In this document: in pieces, positions 17,705-26,723 of the stretch
How positions within the stretch are numbered: position 1 is the stretch's first letter
Layout of the letters: each line of letters begins with the position of its first letter
From: Lichenicoccus sp965277665
GTDB taxonomy: Bacteria; Pseudomonadota; Alphaproteobacteria; Acetobacterales; Acetobacteraceae
Direction of reading: 5' to 3'
NCBI RefSeq assembly: GCF_965277665.1
Contig: NZ_OZ255835.1
Coordinates: 3,534,001-3,598,000 of the forward strand
Length of the DNA stretch: 64,000 bases
Program-made: the position numbers and the translations under genes
Notes under the pieces: generated by a model
What the model was told of the DNA's origin: nothing
The model's input: the letters and a program-made list of their open reading frames with translations, nothing else
Databases searched by the model: none

Positions 17705-17870
17705 ACGTTCTCAGGGCGGGGTGGAATTCCCCACCGGCGGTAATTGCATCCGGCCTTTCGGGGCCTGCCTGTATCAGCCCGCGAGCGCCCGCCGCCTCGA
17801 TCGGTGGCGGGGTCGAGCAGATCCGGTGTGATTCCGGAGCCGACGGTATAGTCCGGATGGGAGAGAACGC
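17705..17870 (+). ncRNA. FMN riboswitch (RFN element)
   Basis: The 339 bp between the DUF72 gene and ribD hold a textbook RFN element. The 5' P1 strand and first conserved block are GTTCTCAGGGCGGGGTG, then CCCCACCGGCGGTAATTG, and the 3' part has GAGCAGATCCGGTG, GATTCCGGAGCCGACGGTAT and AGTCCGGATGGGAGAGAAC. The arms match the FMN aptamer. It should repress the rib operon when FMN is plentiful. Just upstream, CCGGTCA-TGT-TGACCGG (17682-17698) forms a small extra hairpin of unknown role. Confidence 0.96.
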
Positions 17871-17969
17871 GGTCGGGCATGCCTGTCCCTGCCGGGATGC
17901 GCGCGTGCCTGGCGCGCCGTGCCCTCCTGTCTGCCTCAATCCCTGGGCGCGTCCGCAAGGACGGTGACG

Positions 17970-19019
17970 ATGCAGCGCGCGCGGGTGCAGTTGAAGAGTG
18001 GGACCGGCATCGCGTCGGCCTATGCGGCGGCGATCGCCGAAGCTGCGCGCTTCGTCGGCGCCACCGCTCCCAATCCGCCGGTCGGCTGCGCGATCCTCGA
18101 TGCGGATGGCGAGATCCTCACGGTGGCGGCGCACCACCGCGCCGGCGCCCCGCATGCCGAAGCGCTGGCCCTGCTCCAGTGCGAGGCGGCCGGATCGCTG
18201 TCCCGCGCGGCCACCGCCGTCATCACCCTCGAGCCTTGCAATCATGTCGGTCGCACCCGACCCTGCACCGACGCGCTGCTGGCGAGCCCGATACGCGATG
18301 TCTGGATCGGCGCCGGTGATCCGAACCCGCGTGTGACCGGAGGCGGTGCCGCCCGGCTATGCGAGGCAGGCCTTGCAGTGCAGGTCGCGCCGCCGGACAG
18401 CCCGGAGGGACGGGACTGTCTTGCGCTGATCGCACCGTTCACCAGCTTCATCCGGGGGCTGCGGCCGTGGATCACCGTCAAGCAGGCGCTCGATGCGGAA
18501 GGTAGCATGATCCCGCCTGCCGGCGCGCGCACCTTCACCGCGCCACTGTCGCTGCATCTCGCGCACCGGCTGCGCCGCGCCACCGACGCGATCATCACCG
18601 GCATGGGCACGGTGCTCGCCGATGCGCCGCATTTCACCGTGCGCCATGTCGCCGATCATGCGGACCGGCGCCGCATCATTGCCGTACTCGACCGCACCGG
18701 CGCGTTGCCTGCCGCCTGGCGTCAGGAGGCTCAGGCGCGCGGCTTCCGGGTCGCGACGGCGCCCGACCTCGGTGGCCTGATGCAGCTCCTGCTCGACGAG
18801 GGCGTACTCTGGGCGATGGTCGAAGGCGGGCCGCGCCTGCTCGACATCCTGGCCCGCGCGTCGCTGTGGGACGATTGGCTGACCATACGCCACCGTCCGG
18901 AGGGCGAGGATCTGGTGGGCATCCGGGCCCGCACGGCGATCACGCCGTTGCGCCTGGTCGAGGGAATGCCCGCGGCAATGACGGTGGAACGGGAGGCCGT
19001 GTGTTCTCCGGCATCATAG
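17970..19019 (+). CDS. ribD: Riboflavin biosynthesis protein RibD (deaminase/reductase)
   Basis: This is a bifunctional enzyme for the second and third steps of riboflavin synthesis. The N-terminal pyrimidine deaminase domain has the zinc site His62-Ala-Glu64 and Cys90/Cys99 (PCNHVGRTRPC). The C-terminal reductase domain has WITVKQALDAEGSM and the late MVEGGPRLL segment. ATG 17970, preceded by AAGGACGG, gives 349 residues; an in-frame start at 17919 would add 17. It is the first gene after the FMN riboswitch, and its stop overlaps the ribE start by 19 bp. Confidence 0.95.
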   Translation: MQRARVQLKSGTGIASAYAAAIAEAARFVGATAPNPPVGCAILDADGEILTVAAHHRAGAPHAEALALLQCEAAGSLSRAATAVITLEPCNHVGRTRPCTDALLASPIRDVWIGAGDPNPRVTGGGAARLCEAGLAVQVAPPDSPEGRDCLALIAPFTSFIRGLRPWITVKQALDAEGSMIPPAGARTFTAPLSLHLAHRLRRATDAIITGMGTVLADAPHFTVRHVADHADRRRIIAVLDRTGALPAAWRQEAQARGFRVATAPDLGGLMQLLLDEGVLWAMVEGGPRLLDILARASLWDDWLTIRHRPEGEDLVGIRARTAITPLRLVEGMPAAMTVEREAVCSPAS

Positions 19020-19609
19020 AGAGTGTCGGTCGGGTTCGTATCGTCGAGCCGGGCGAAAGCGACGTCCGGCTGGTGCTGGATACGACGCTGGCCGATCTCG
19101 ATCTCGGCGAGAGCGTCGCGGTGAACGGCGTCTGCCTCACCGTGACCCAAACCGATGCCTCGGGCATCGCGGCTTTCTTCGTAAGCCCCGAGACGCTGCA
19201 TCGCACCACGCTGGGCCGCCTCGGCGAGGGCGACCGGGTCAACCTTGAGCGTGCGGTGACGCCCACGACCCGGCTGTCCGGCCACATGGTGCAGGGCCAT
19301 GTGGACGCCACCGCGACCCTCGCCTCGGTCGCGCCGCAGGGTGATGCCTGGGCAATGCTGCTCGACGTTCCGCGGTCGCTGCGTCGCTACTGCGTCGAGA
19401 AGGGCTCGATTGCGCTCGACGGGATCAGCCTGACCATCAATGCGATCGGCACCTCCGTGGTCCCGGACCGTTTCAGCCTCTCGCTGATGATCATCCCGCA
19501 TACCTGGGAGCACACCACCCTCGGCCAGCTGGCCGCGGGAGCTTGCCTCAATGTCGAGGTGGACGTCATCGCCAAGTATGTGGAGCAGCTATGCCAGCGC
19601 CCGAACTGA
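19001..19609 (+). CDS. ribE: Riboflavin synthase alpha chain
   Basis: This 202-residue enzyme dismutates two 6,7-dimethyl-8-ribityllumazines into riboflavin and the pyrimidinedione. Two lumazine-binding barrel repeats are visible: the first begins FSGIIESVGRV with VAVNGVCLTV, the second includes LSGHMVQGHVDA and IALDGISLTINAI. GTG 19001 preceded by GGGAGG is the start; it reads MFSGII, universal for the family, and lies inside the end of ribD. The stop lies 19 bp inside ribBA, so the genes are tightly coupled. Confidence 0.95.
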   Translation: MFSGIIESVGRVRIVEPGESDVRLVLDTTLADLDLGESVAVNGVCLTVTQTDASGIAAFFVSPETLHRTTLGRLGEGDRVNLERAVTPTTRLSGHMVQGHVDATATLASVAPQGDAWAMLLDVPRSLRRYCVEKGSIALDGISLTINAIGTSVVPDRFSLSLMIIPHTWEHTTLGQLAAGACLNVEVDVIAKYVEQLCQRPN

Positions 19610-20976
19610 CCCCAACGCCCGTGGCCCTGGCAGATGCCCCCGTGGTCCTGGCAGATGCGCCGGCGGCACTTGCCGATGCGATCGCGGCACTCCGGGATGG
19701 CCGCATGGTGATCATGGTCGATGACGAGGATCGCGAGAACGAGGGCGACCTGGTGCTGGCGGCCGAGCATGCGACGCCGGACGCGGTGAACTTCCTGGTC
19801 ACGCACGGGCGCGGCCTGGTCTGCCTGGCCCTGGAGGCGGAGCAGCTCGACCGCCTCGGCCTGCCGCTGATGGTGCGCAACAACACTGCGCCGCGCGGCA
19901 CCGCCTTCACCGTCTCGATCGAGGCGCGCGAAGGCGTCGAGACAGGCATCTCCGCGCGCGACCGCGCCCGCACCATCCAGGCCGCCGCCGCCGCCGATGC
20001 GTGCGCCGAGGACCTGGTGTCGCCCGGCCACGTGTTCCCGTTGCGCGCGGTGCCGGGCGGCGTGCTGGCGCGAGCCGGCCATACCGAGGGCTCGATCGAT
20101 ATCCTGCGCCTGGCCGGGCTCAAGCCGTCGGCGGTGATCTGCGAAGTGATGAGCGCCGACGGCAGCATGGCCCGGTTGCCCGAACTGCGCGAGTTCGGCG
20201 CCCGGCATGGCATCCCGATCGTCAGCATTGCCGAGCTGGTGCGCACCCGGCTTGCCCTGGCGGCGCGCGGTGCGGCGGACCTGTTCACGCCGGTGCCGGA
20301 CCGGCTCGACCCGGTCGGCAGCGCGCGGTTGCCGATTTCCTTCGGACAGGACGGCGCCTTCGGGCAGGACGGGGCGCTCGGGCAGGAGGGGGCGCTCGGG
20401 CAGGAGGGGGCCTTTACCGTGCATGCGTTCCGCGATCCGCGCGACGGCATCGAGCACCTCGCTTTGGTCAGCGGCGACCTCGCGGCGTGCGATGCGCCGC
20501 TGGTGCGGCTGCATTCCGAATGCCTGACCGGGGATGCGCTCGGCTCGCTGCGCTGCGACTGCGGTGGCCAGCTCCGCCGCGCGCTGCAGATGATCTCGGA
20601 CAGCCCCGGCGGGGTGCTGGTCTATCTGCGCGGCCACGAAGGACGCGGCATCGGGCTCGCCAACAAGATCCGCGCGTATTCGCTGCAGGACCAGGGCCTG
20701 GATACGGTGGAAGCCAACCACCAGCTCGGCTTCGCCACCGACGAGCGCGACTGGGGCATTGCCGCGCGCATCCTGCACCATCTGGGTGTCGAGCGGCTCG
20801 ACCTGCTGACCAACAATCCCGACAAGATCCGCGCGGTGCGTGCGAACGGGATCGAGGTGCTGCGGCGGATACCGCTGGAGATCCCTTCGAACCCGTACAA
20901 TCGCGCTTATCTCGAGGCCAAGGCGATACGCATGGGCCACGACCTGCATCCGGCCAGCGCCGCCGCGGCGCAATAG
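19591..20976 (+). CDS. ribBA: Bifunctional RibBA (DHBP synthase / GTP cyclohydrolase II)
   Basis: This 461-residue fusion makes 3,4-dihydroxy-2-butanone-4-phosphate from ribulose-5-phosphate and opens GTP in the first committed step. The N-terminal domain has DDEDRENEGDL (residues 44-54) and the HTEGS motif. The C-terminal domain has the zinc cysteines Cys311, Cys322 and Cys324 (SECLTGDALGSLRCDCGG) and GHEGRGIGL. The linker between domains (residues 251-274) is an unusual four-fold hexapeptide repeat FGQDGA/LGQEGA coded by 18-bp units at 20341-20412. The N-terminus also carries a short LADAPVVLADAPAALADA repeat. Confidence 0.95.
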   Translation: MPAPELTPTPVALADAPVVLADAPAALADAIAALRDGRMVIMVDDEDRENEGDLVLAAEHATPDAVNFLVTHGRGLVCLALEAEQLDRLGLPLMVRNNTAPRGTAFTVSIEAREGVETGISARDRARTIQAAAAADACAEDLVSPGHVFPLRAVPGGVLARAGHTEGSIDILRLAGLKPSAVICEVMSADGSMARLPELREFGARHGIPIVSIAELVRTRLALAARGAADLFTPVPDRLDPVGSARLPISFGQDGAFGQDGALGQEGALGQEGAFTVHAFRDPRDGIEHLALVSGDLAACDAPLVRLHSECLTGDALGSLRCDCGGQLRRALQMISDSPGGVLVYLRGHEGRGIGLANKIRAYSLQDQGLDTVEANHQLGFATDERDWGIAARILHHLGVERLDLLTNNPDKIRAVRANGIEVLRRIPLEIPSNPYNRAYLEAKAIRMGHDLHPASAAAAQ

Positions 20977-20991
20977 GGAAGACAAGGTCGG

Positions 20992-21483
20992 ATGAGCAAA
21001 CCGGATGCGCTGGGGGCAGCGCCCAGCTTCAGTTTCGCGACGCCGCCGCGGCTTGCCCTGGTGGTGAGCCGCTTCAACACCGAGGTCACCGGAGGCCTGC
21101 GTGCCGGCGCCACTTCGTGGCTGGCCGAGCATGCTATCGGCCTGCGTGACGAGGATCTGTTCGCGAGCCCCGGCGCCTTCGAGCTGCCGCTGCTGGCGCA
21201 GGCGCTGGCCCGTACGCGGCGCTATGACGGTGTGATCTGCCTGGGCTGCGTGATCAAGGGCGACACCGCGCATTTCGAGTTCATCAGCCTGGGTGCGGCC
21301 ACCGGACTGATGCAGGCCTCGCTCGCCACCGGCGTGCCGATCGCCTTCGGGGTGCTCACCACCTACACCGAGGAGCAGGCCATGCTGCGCTCGCGCGACG
21401 ACGCCCACAACAAGGGCCGTGAGGCGGCAGCCGCCTGTGTCGAGAGCATTGCGCTGCTGCAGGAGATTGCGCGCGGGGACTGA
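20992..21483 (+). CDS. ribH: 6,7-dimethyl-8-ribityllumazine synthase
   Basis: This is a 163-residue lumazine synthase, condensing the RibD pyrimidine product with the DHBP of RibBA; family members assemble as pentamers or icosahedra. LALVVSRFN, SPGAFELP, the catalytic-loop segment GCVIKGDTAHFEFI and the late FGVLTTYTEEQA are all present. It follows ribBA by 15 bp and closes the rib operon. The usual downstream nusB is not here. Confidence 0.96.
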   Translation: MSKPDALGAAPSFSFATPPRLALVVSRFNTEVTGGLRAGATSWLAEHAIGLRDEDLFASPGAFELPLLAQALARTRRYDGVICLGCVIKGDTAHFEFISLGAATGLMQASLATGVPIAFGVLTTYTEEQAMLRSRDDAHNKGREAAAACVESIALLQEIARGD

Positions 21484-21558
21484 ATTCCTGTCGACTTTTC
21501 GCCGCTTGCTGCTCGATAGTCCTGCTGGCTAGAGGGGATTTGGCGGCGGGAGCAGCTT

Positions 21559-21708
21559 GTGTCCGTTCTCTTCGACCAGTGGCTCGATTTTGCCTTGCAT
21601 CACTATGTCTGTGTCGGCCTGTCCGCGATCGCGTTGGCGGTGCTCCTGAACGTGGCGCTGCTACGCGGGCCGGACCTGATCGTCTCGATGCGCCACCTGC
21701 GGCATTAG
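21559..21708 (+). CDS. Possible small membrane protein, 49 residues
   Basis: A GTG preceded by GGGAG opens a 49-residue frame with one clear transmembrane helix (YVCVGLSAIALAVLLNVALL, about residues 16-35), a short hydrophilic tail and a TAG stop. It lies 75 bp after ribH in the same direction. Nothing identifies a function. Its ribosome site and single well-formed helix argue for it; its length argues for caution. Confidence 0.45.
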   Translation: MSVLFDQWLDFALHHYVCVGLSAIALAVLLNVALLRGPDLIVSMRHLRH

Positions 21709-21717
21709 CACCGGCGA

Positions 21718-22713
21718 TCAGACCAGCGCAGGACTGTGCTGCAGCTCGGAGACCATCTCGAAGGAGTGCCGGCGCGCGGCGTGATCGTAGATCTGCGCCG
21801 CCACCAGCAGTTCGTCCGGGCGGTGCTCCTCGATGAAGCGCGCGATCCCGTCGCGCACCATCCGGCGATCGCCGACCACGGCGGCGCTCAACGACCGCAT
21901 GATGCCGGCCGCCTCCATCGGCGACCAGAGCTCGTCCATGCTGTCGACCGGCGGCTGCAGCCTGACCGGCTGGCCGCGCCTGAGCATCATGAATTGCTGC
22001 TGCGCCGAGGTGAACAGCCGGCGCGCTGCATGCTCGGTGTCGGCGGCGAACACGTTCACTCCGAGCATCACGTACGGCGTGTCGCGTGCGTCGGACGGTT
22101 CGAAGCGGTCCCGGTAGAGCTCGATGGCGGTGTCCATCAGGTCGGGCGCGAAATGCGACGCGAAGGCGAAGGGCAGTCCGAGCATGGCCGCGAGCTGGGC
22201 GCTGTACAGGCTCGAGCCGAGCAGCCAGATCGGCACGTCGAGGCCTTCGCCCGGAACCGCACGCACCGCCTGCCCTGGCACCGCCGGACGGAAATAGGCC
22301 TGCAGCTCGACCACGTCGTTGGGGAAGCGGTCGGCGCTGCCCGGATCGCGGCGCAGTGCCAGCATGGTGCGCTGGTCGGAACCCGGGGCGCGACCCAGGC
22401 CGAGATCGATGCGGCCGGGATGCAGCGAGGCAAGGGTGCCGAACTGCTCCGCGATGGTGAGCGGCGCATGGTTCGGCAGCATGATGCCGCCGGAACCCAC
22501 GCGGATCCGGCTAGTGCCGCCGGCGACATGGGCGATCACCACGGCGGTCGCCGCCGAGGCGATGCCGGGCATGTTGTGATGCTCGGCCACCCAGTAGCGC
22601 CTGTACCCCAGCGTCTCGGCATGGCGGGCCAGGTCGAGGGTGTTGCGCAGCGCCAGCGCCGCGTCGCCCCCCTCGATGATCGGGGACAGGTCGAGGACGG
22701 AGAACGGGATCAT
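21718..22713 (-). CDS. LLM class flavin-dependent oxidoreductase
   Basis: This is a 331-residue luciferase-like monooxygenase-fold enzyme using reduced FMN. The start MIPFSVLDLSPI, RYWVAEHHNMPGIASAA, GGIMLPNHAPL, and HPGRIDLGLGRAPGSD are hallmark segments of the YhbW/alkanal-monooxygenase-like group. ATG 22713 is chosen because it gives the conserved N-terminus; reading on upstream gives only unrelated sequence. The substrate is unknown. It is convergent with the rib genes and divergent from the secreted protein at 22759. Confidence 0.88.
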   Translation of the reverse strand: MIPFSVLDLSPIIEGGDAALALRNTLDLARHAETLGYRRYWVAEHHNMPGIASAATAVVIAHVAGGTSRIRVGSGGIMLPNHAPLTIAEQFGTLASLHPGRIDLGLGRAPGSDQRTMLALRRDPGSADRFPNDVVELQAYFRPAVPGQAVRAVPGEGLDVPIWLLGSSLYSAQLAAMLGLPFAFASHFAPDLMDTAIELYRDRFEPSDARDTPYVMLGVNVFAADTEHAARRLFTSAQQQFMMLRRGQPVRLQPPVDSMDELWSPMEAAGIMRSLSAAVVGDRRMVRDGIARFIEEHRPDELLVAAQIYDHAARRHSFEMVSELQHSPALV

Positions 22714-22758
22714 CTTCGTAACATGGTAGGGCCTCGCGCAGGTGCCAAGTGGCGGCCT

Positions 22759-23544
22759 ATGGTCGGATTTGTGCAGGCGTCGGAGAGAGGCATCGCGATC
22801 GGCTGCGGCCTCGCACTGGGCTTCCTGGCATCGCCGGTGCTGGCCCAGACTTCCGGCACCGGGCCCTTCACGCTGACGGCGCCTGCCCCGAGCGCGCAGG
22901 CGCTGAGCCTGACCGACAGCGTTGCGGCGTCCTCGGTGCAGACCATCATCCCGCGGCTGACGACCCCCGAGCCGCGGCGCGAGGTGCTGCACGACCCGCA
23001 GACCGGCAGCAAGACCGAGGAGTTCGGCACCGCCTACAGCTACGCGAACCCGCTCTACGGCACCAACCGCGTCGCCACCGACGGCGTCGGCGGCACTGGC
23101 GGTGGCGGGGCCGGAGTCCCGAACATCCTGAGCTTCGTGGTGGCGCGCTGGGGCTATCCGCCGAAGCCGCTGCCGAGGATCGCGGGTCTCGATACCGATC
23201 CGGTGCCCCCCGATGTGCCGCTGATCCGCTACCTCATGCATGCCGAAATCGGCCGCTTCCCGGACCAGGACGATGCCCGCGTGATGGATCTCGTCCTGCA
23301 CGGCATGGGCCGGGCCACCACGACGCAGATCGACATCATGCCGGTGCAGCTTGCGTCGGACGCGGCCGCGCGGGCGCAGCTGTTGCGTCGCATCGCGCTG
23401 GCTCTCGTGCATGCAGGGGTGCATCCGGCCGCCATCCTGTCCGGCGGCGTGCGCGTCCTGCCGCCCGGCCGGACCGAGCGCGGGTCCCCGGTTCCCGGCC
23501 ACCGGATCAGCCTGGTCCTGGGAGGCGGCGGCGCGGGCGGCTGA
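22759..23544 (+). CDS. Secreted protein of unknown function
   Basis: This 261-residue protein has a clear signal peptide (about residues 10-30, cleavage after PVLAQ). The mature part starts with a Thr/Pro/Ala-rich stretch, then PLYGTNRVATDGVGGTGGGGAGVPNIL and a more ordered C-terminal half with LIRYLMHAEIGRFPDQDD and ALVHAGVHPAAIL. The tail is glycine-rich. No known domain is recognised. It starts 45 bp from the divergent oxidoreductase gene, so they may share a control region. Confidence 0.6.
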   Translation: MVGFVQASERGIAIGCGLALGFLASPVLAQTSGTGPFTLTAPAPSAQALSLTDSVAASSVQTIIPRLTTPEPRREVLHDPQTGSKTEEFGTAYSYANPLYGTNRVATDGVGGTGGGGAGVPNILSFVVARWGYPPKPLPRIAGLDTDPVPPDVPLIRYLMHAEIGRFPDQDDARVMDLVLHGMGRATTTQIDIMPVQLASDAAARAQLLRRIALALVHAGVHPAAILSGGVRVLPPGRTERGSPVPGHRISLVLGGGGAGG

Positions 23545-23680
23545 GCCGGCCACGCGCCATGCTTGCGGCTCCGTTCTTTAAGTGTGACATCGCCGCCACC
23601 GGCACGAGGCGAGGTGGACGCAAGACCGGCTTGCCTCCACTTTCCGGCACTACCGACCGGTGCAACAAGGAAACCTGCCG

Positions 23681-24226
23681 ATGGGCAGTCGCCTGCCTTC
23701 ACGTCTCGCCGCTGCCCTGATGCTGCCGATGCTGGCGCCCCCGGTGTCGCTGCTGCTGCTGCCGGCCGGAGCGAAAGCCGAGGATCCTGGCCTGCACTGG
23801 CATAGCGTGAGCGGCACGCTGGCCGATGGTCGCAGCTACTGTGCCCTCAAGTTCGACCAGAGCGGCGAAGCGACCCTGGCATTGCGCTACGACGAGGGCT
23901 CCACGCAGCCGACGCTGTCCTTGAGCGTGGCGCGCTGGCCGGTGCAGTCCGATCGTCCGACGCTGAGTTTCGACCGGACCGGCTCGTTCATCCCGGTCGG
24001 CGATGCGGGGCCGGTGGGTGTCACGGCGCCGATCTCGATGGCTGATTTGGCGCGCTTCATGGACAGCGACCAGGCGGTGACGATCTCGGCGTCGCAATGG
24101 CCCAGCCAGGCGATCCGGATCGACATGCAGCCCGGGGACGACGCGATCCAGAACTTCAAGCTGTGCGTGCAACTGCATCAGCCCCCGGGTGCATCAGCCC
24201 CCGGCGCCCCCGCTAGTGGCGGGTGA
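23681..24226 (+). CDS. Secreted protein of unknown function
   Basis: This 181-residue protein has a signal peptide (about residues 8-33, ending AGAKAED). The mature part looks like a beta-rich periplasmic domain (HWHSVSGTLADGRSYCALKF, then ALRYDEGSTQPTLSLSVARW). Two cysteines, near residues 54 and 160, could form a disulfide. The last residues are a duplicated QPPGASAPGAPA tail created by a 16-bp direct repeat (24175-24206). ATG 23681 follows AAGGAAA. The gene end overlaps the convergent LacI gene by 49 bp. Confidence 0.6.
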   Translation: MGSRLPSRLAAALMLPMLAPPVSLLLLPAGAKAEDPGLHWHSVSGTLADGRSYCALKFDQSGEATLALRYDEGSTQPTLSLSVARWPVQSDRPTLSFDRTGSFIPVGDAGPVGVTAPISMADLARFMDSDQAVTISASQWPSQAIRIDMQPGDDAIQNFKLCVQLHQPPGASAPGAPASGG

Positions 24227-25221
24227 GACACCGAGCCGCGCACGACGAGGCGCGGCTGATGCACGGACGAGCGCGGGGCGCCGCGATACCGGCCGAGGAT
24301 GCGGTCCAGCAGCCAGGTCGACGCGGTGCGGCCCATCGCTTCGAACGGTTGCGCCGCGACCGTCAGCCGTGGTGCGAAACCAGTCGACCAGGGGAGGTCA
24401 TCGATCGCCACCAGCGAGATGCCGGCGGGACAGGCGAGGTGCCGCTCCGCCAGCGCGCGCATGATGCCGACCGTGGTGTGGTTGCTGGTGGAGACCAAAG
24501 CCGTCGGCGGTGACGGCAGGTCGAGCAGCGCCAGCGCGGCCCGGTGCGCGCCATCCTCCTGGAACTGCCCGTAGCCGATCAGCGTCGCGTCGACCGCCAG
24601 CCCATGCGCCGCCAGTGCGGTCCGGTAGCCCGCCTCGCGATGCCGCGAAATCCGGATGTCGGGGCGCCCGGCGACCAGGCCGATCCGGGTATGACCCTGG
24701 GCGATCAGGTGCGCGGTGAGGATATGCGCCGCCTGATGGTTGTCGAGCAGCACCGCATCGGCGTGCAGGCCGGCGATCGTGCGGTCCAGCATGACAGCGG
24801 GCGCGGTGATCGCGGCATTCAGAAGCGCTGCATCCACCTCGGATGGGCCGCCCGGGATGAACACCAGGCCATCGACACGTTGGCGCTGCATGAGGCGCAG
24901 TTGCCGCAACTCCTTCGGATGATCGTCCGACGTGCTGCACAGGGTCAGCATGAAGCCTGCCTCGTCGCAGGCCGCCTCGATGATGCAGGCGAGGGCCGCG
25001 AAATGCGGGTTGGTGATGTCCGGCATGACCAGCCCGATGGTGCCGGTGCGCCCGAGCTTGAGGCTGCGCGCGACCGCATGCGGCACGTAGCCGAGGTCGT
25101 CCACGGCCTGCAGGACGCGCCGGCGCAGGGCCGGGCTCACCGGCGCCGAGTTGTTCAGGACCGACGAGACCAGCCCGACCGAGACGCCGGCGCGGGCCGC
25201 AACATCACGAATGGTTGTCAC
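24178..25221 (-). CDS. LacI family transcriptional regulator (furanoside cluster)
   Basis: This repressor of about 347 residues is divergent from an ABC sugar importer. The N-terminal helix-turn-helix and hinge are typical (TTIRDVAARAGVSVGLVSSVLNN, then YVPHAVARSLKLGRTGTIGL). A periplasmic-binding-protein-like effector domain with PDITNPHFAAL and a late DLPWSTGFAP follows. GTG 25221 gives the family's usual start; an in-frame TTG at 25239 is possible. A perfect 12-bp LacI-type palindrome lies at 25267-25278, so it probably represses both itself and the importer/hydrolase operon until a sugar binds. Confidence 0.9.
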   Translation of the reverse strand: MTTIRDVAARAGVSVGLVSSVLNNSAPVSPALRRRVLQAVDDLGYVPHAVARSLKLGRTGTIGLVMPDITNPHFAALACIIEAACDEAGFMLTLCSTSDDHPKELRQLRLMQRQRVDGLVFIPGGPSEVDAALLNAAITAPAVMLDRTIAGLHADAVLLDNHQAAHILTAHLIAQGHTRIGLVAGRPDIRISRHREAGYRTALAAHGLAVDATLIGYGQFQEDGAHRAALALLDLPSPPTALVSTSNHTTVGIMRALAERHLACPAGISLVAIDDLPWSTGFAPRLTVAAQPFEAMGRTASTWLLDRILGRYRGAPRSSVHQPRLVVRGSVSHPPLAGAPGADAPGG

Positions 25222-25266
25222 CAGGGCAACCCGTTGCAACAGGGAAAACGGTGCGTTAGCCTACTT

Positions 25267-25278
25267 TGAAACGTTTCA
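25267..25278. promoter_or_regulatory. LacI-type operator
   Basis: The perfect palindrome TGAAACGTTTCA has the central AACGTT typical of LacI/GalR operators. It lies between the divergent lacI-type gene (46 bp from its GTG) and the sugar-binding-protein gene (95 bp from its ATG), the expected position for dual control. Confidence 0.75.
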
Positions 25279-25372
25279 GGCTCACAAGCTCTGGTCTGCG
25301 CGGAGCCAACCGCCCGGCGTGCCGGGTCGAGCCTGGACACGTCGCCCTGGATATGCCGCAAGGGGAGGAACC

Positions 25373-26710
25373 ATGCGAACCGAGCAAGTGTCTCGCACCG
25401 CACACGCGACCATCGGCCGCCGCGATGTCCTCGCCGGGGCCACCGGCGCGATCCTGGCAGCCCCTCTGGTCGGCCGGGCGCGCGCCGCCTCGGGTCCGAT
25501 GACATTCTGGCAGCCGCATGCGCCCGGCGGCCCGGTGCCGACGCAGGCGGCCTGGTTCGAGGCCACCGTGCAGCGCTGGAACAAGGAAAATCCCGAGCAG
25601 ATCGACCTGGTCTATGTTCCGAACAGCGAATACATGAACGGGTCGAAGCTGCAGACGGCGTTCGCGTCCGGCGAAGGGCCCGACCTGTTCATCATCAGCC
25701 CGGGCGATTTCCTGCGCTACTACAATGGCGGCATCCTGCAGGATCTGAGTCCGTTCATCGATGCGCAGGCGCAGGCCGATTTCCCCGCGAACGTGATCGC
25801 GACACGCCGTGTGGGCGGGAAGTTCTATGGCGTCCCCATGGAAGTCGAGCCGATGGCGATGTACTACAGCGTCGCGGCGTTCGAGAAAGCCGGGCTGAAC
25901 GAGCACGATGTTCCGCAAAGCTGGGACGCGCTGCTCGAGCTCGGCCGCAAGCTGACCTCGGCCAGGCAGTATGGCCTGCTGTTCGAGACCACGCCGGGCT
26001 ACTACCAGAACTACACCTGGTATCCGTTCCTGTGGCAGGGTCGCGGCGACATCCAGGCCAACAACAAGAGCGTGTTCAACAGTCCGGCCACGGTGCAGGC
26101 ATTGCGCTTCTGGCAGGACGCGATCAAGTCCGGCAGCGCGCCGCGCAAGCCGCTCGGCGGCGGCGGCTGGGACATCGTTCCGAATCTCGCATCGGGATAC
26201 TGCGCGATCCAGAATTGCGGTATCTGGGGCATCGCGGCGTTGCGCGGCGGCGCCAAGGATTTCCGCTATGGCGTGTTCCGGCTGCCGGTGCCAACGGGAG
26301 GCCACTACATGACCATCGGCGGCGGCTGGGCGTTCGTGGCCAACGCACGCGGCCGCAATCCCGAGGCCGCGGCGAAGTTCTGCGCCTGGGCGCTTGCCTC
26401 CTCGAAGCCGGATTCCGTGCAGCGTGTGATCGACTGGTGCACCGTCGCCAAGAGCGACATGCCGCCGCGCAACTCCGCCTTCGTGCAGGGCGCCCGCGCG
26501 TTCGATACCGGTTTCCTCAAGCTGTTCAAGGACAGCATCTATCCGAATGCGCGGGGCGAGCCGCGGGTGCCGCCGCCGATCTACCAGGCGATCTCGCAGG
26601 CGATCCAGGCCTGCCAGCTCAATGGCGAGGACCCGGCGAAGCAGGCCGACCTCGCCTCGCAGCAGATCGACGGGTTCCTGGGCACCTATAGCGGTGCCCC
26701 AATTCTTTGA
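25373..26710 (+). CDS. ABC transporter sugar-binding protein, Tat-type signal
   Basis: This is a 445-residue family 1 extracellular solute-binding protein. The signal peptide carries a twin arginine (GRRDVLAGATGAILAAPL), suggesting folded export by Tat. The mature part has MTFWQPHAPGG, then FASGEGPDLFIISPGDFLRYY and the central YGVPMEVEPMAMYYSVAAFEKAG typical of oligosaccharide binders. The ATG follows AGGGGAGGAA. It is the first gene of the LacI-controlled set ending with the aldo/keto reductase. The ligand is not known. Confidence 0.9.
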   Translation: MRTEQVSRTAHATIGRRDVLAGATGAILAAPLVGRARAASGPMTFWQPHAPGGPVPTQAAWFEATVQRWNKENPEQIDLVYVPNSEYMNGSKLQTAFASGEGPDLFIISPGDFLRYYNGGILQDLSPFIDAQAQADFPANVIATRRVGGKFYGVPMEVEPMAMYYSVAAFEKAGLNEHDVPQSWDALLELGRKLTSARQYGLLFETTPGYYQNYTWYPFLWQGRGDIQANNKSVFNSPATVQALRFWQDAIKSGSAPRKPLGGGGWDIVPNLASGYCAIQNCGIWGIAALRGGAKDFRYGVFRLPVPTGGHYMTIGGGWAFVANARGRNPEAAAKFCAWALASSKPDSVQRVIDWCTVAKSDMPPRNSAFVQGARAFDTGFLKLFKDSIYPNARGEPRVPPPIYQAISQAIQACQLNGEDPAKQADLASQQIDGFLGTYSGAPIL

Positions 26711-26723
26711 GAGACCGGATCCC

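Noticed and set aside
19387..21408. 673-residue minus-strand frame antisense to ribE/ribBA/ribH
   Set aside because: The rib genes are unambiguous and riboswitch-controlled; the antisense product is a composition artefact.
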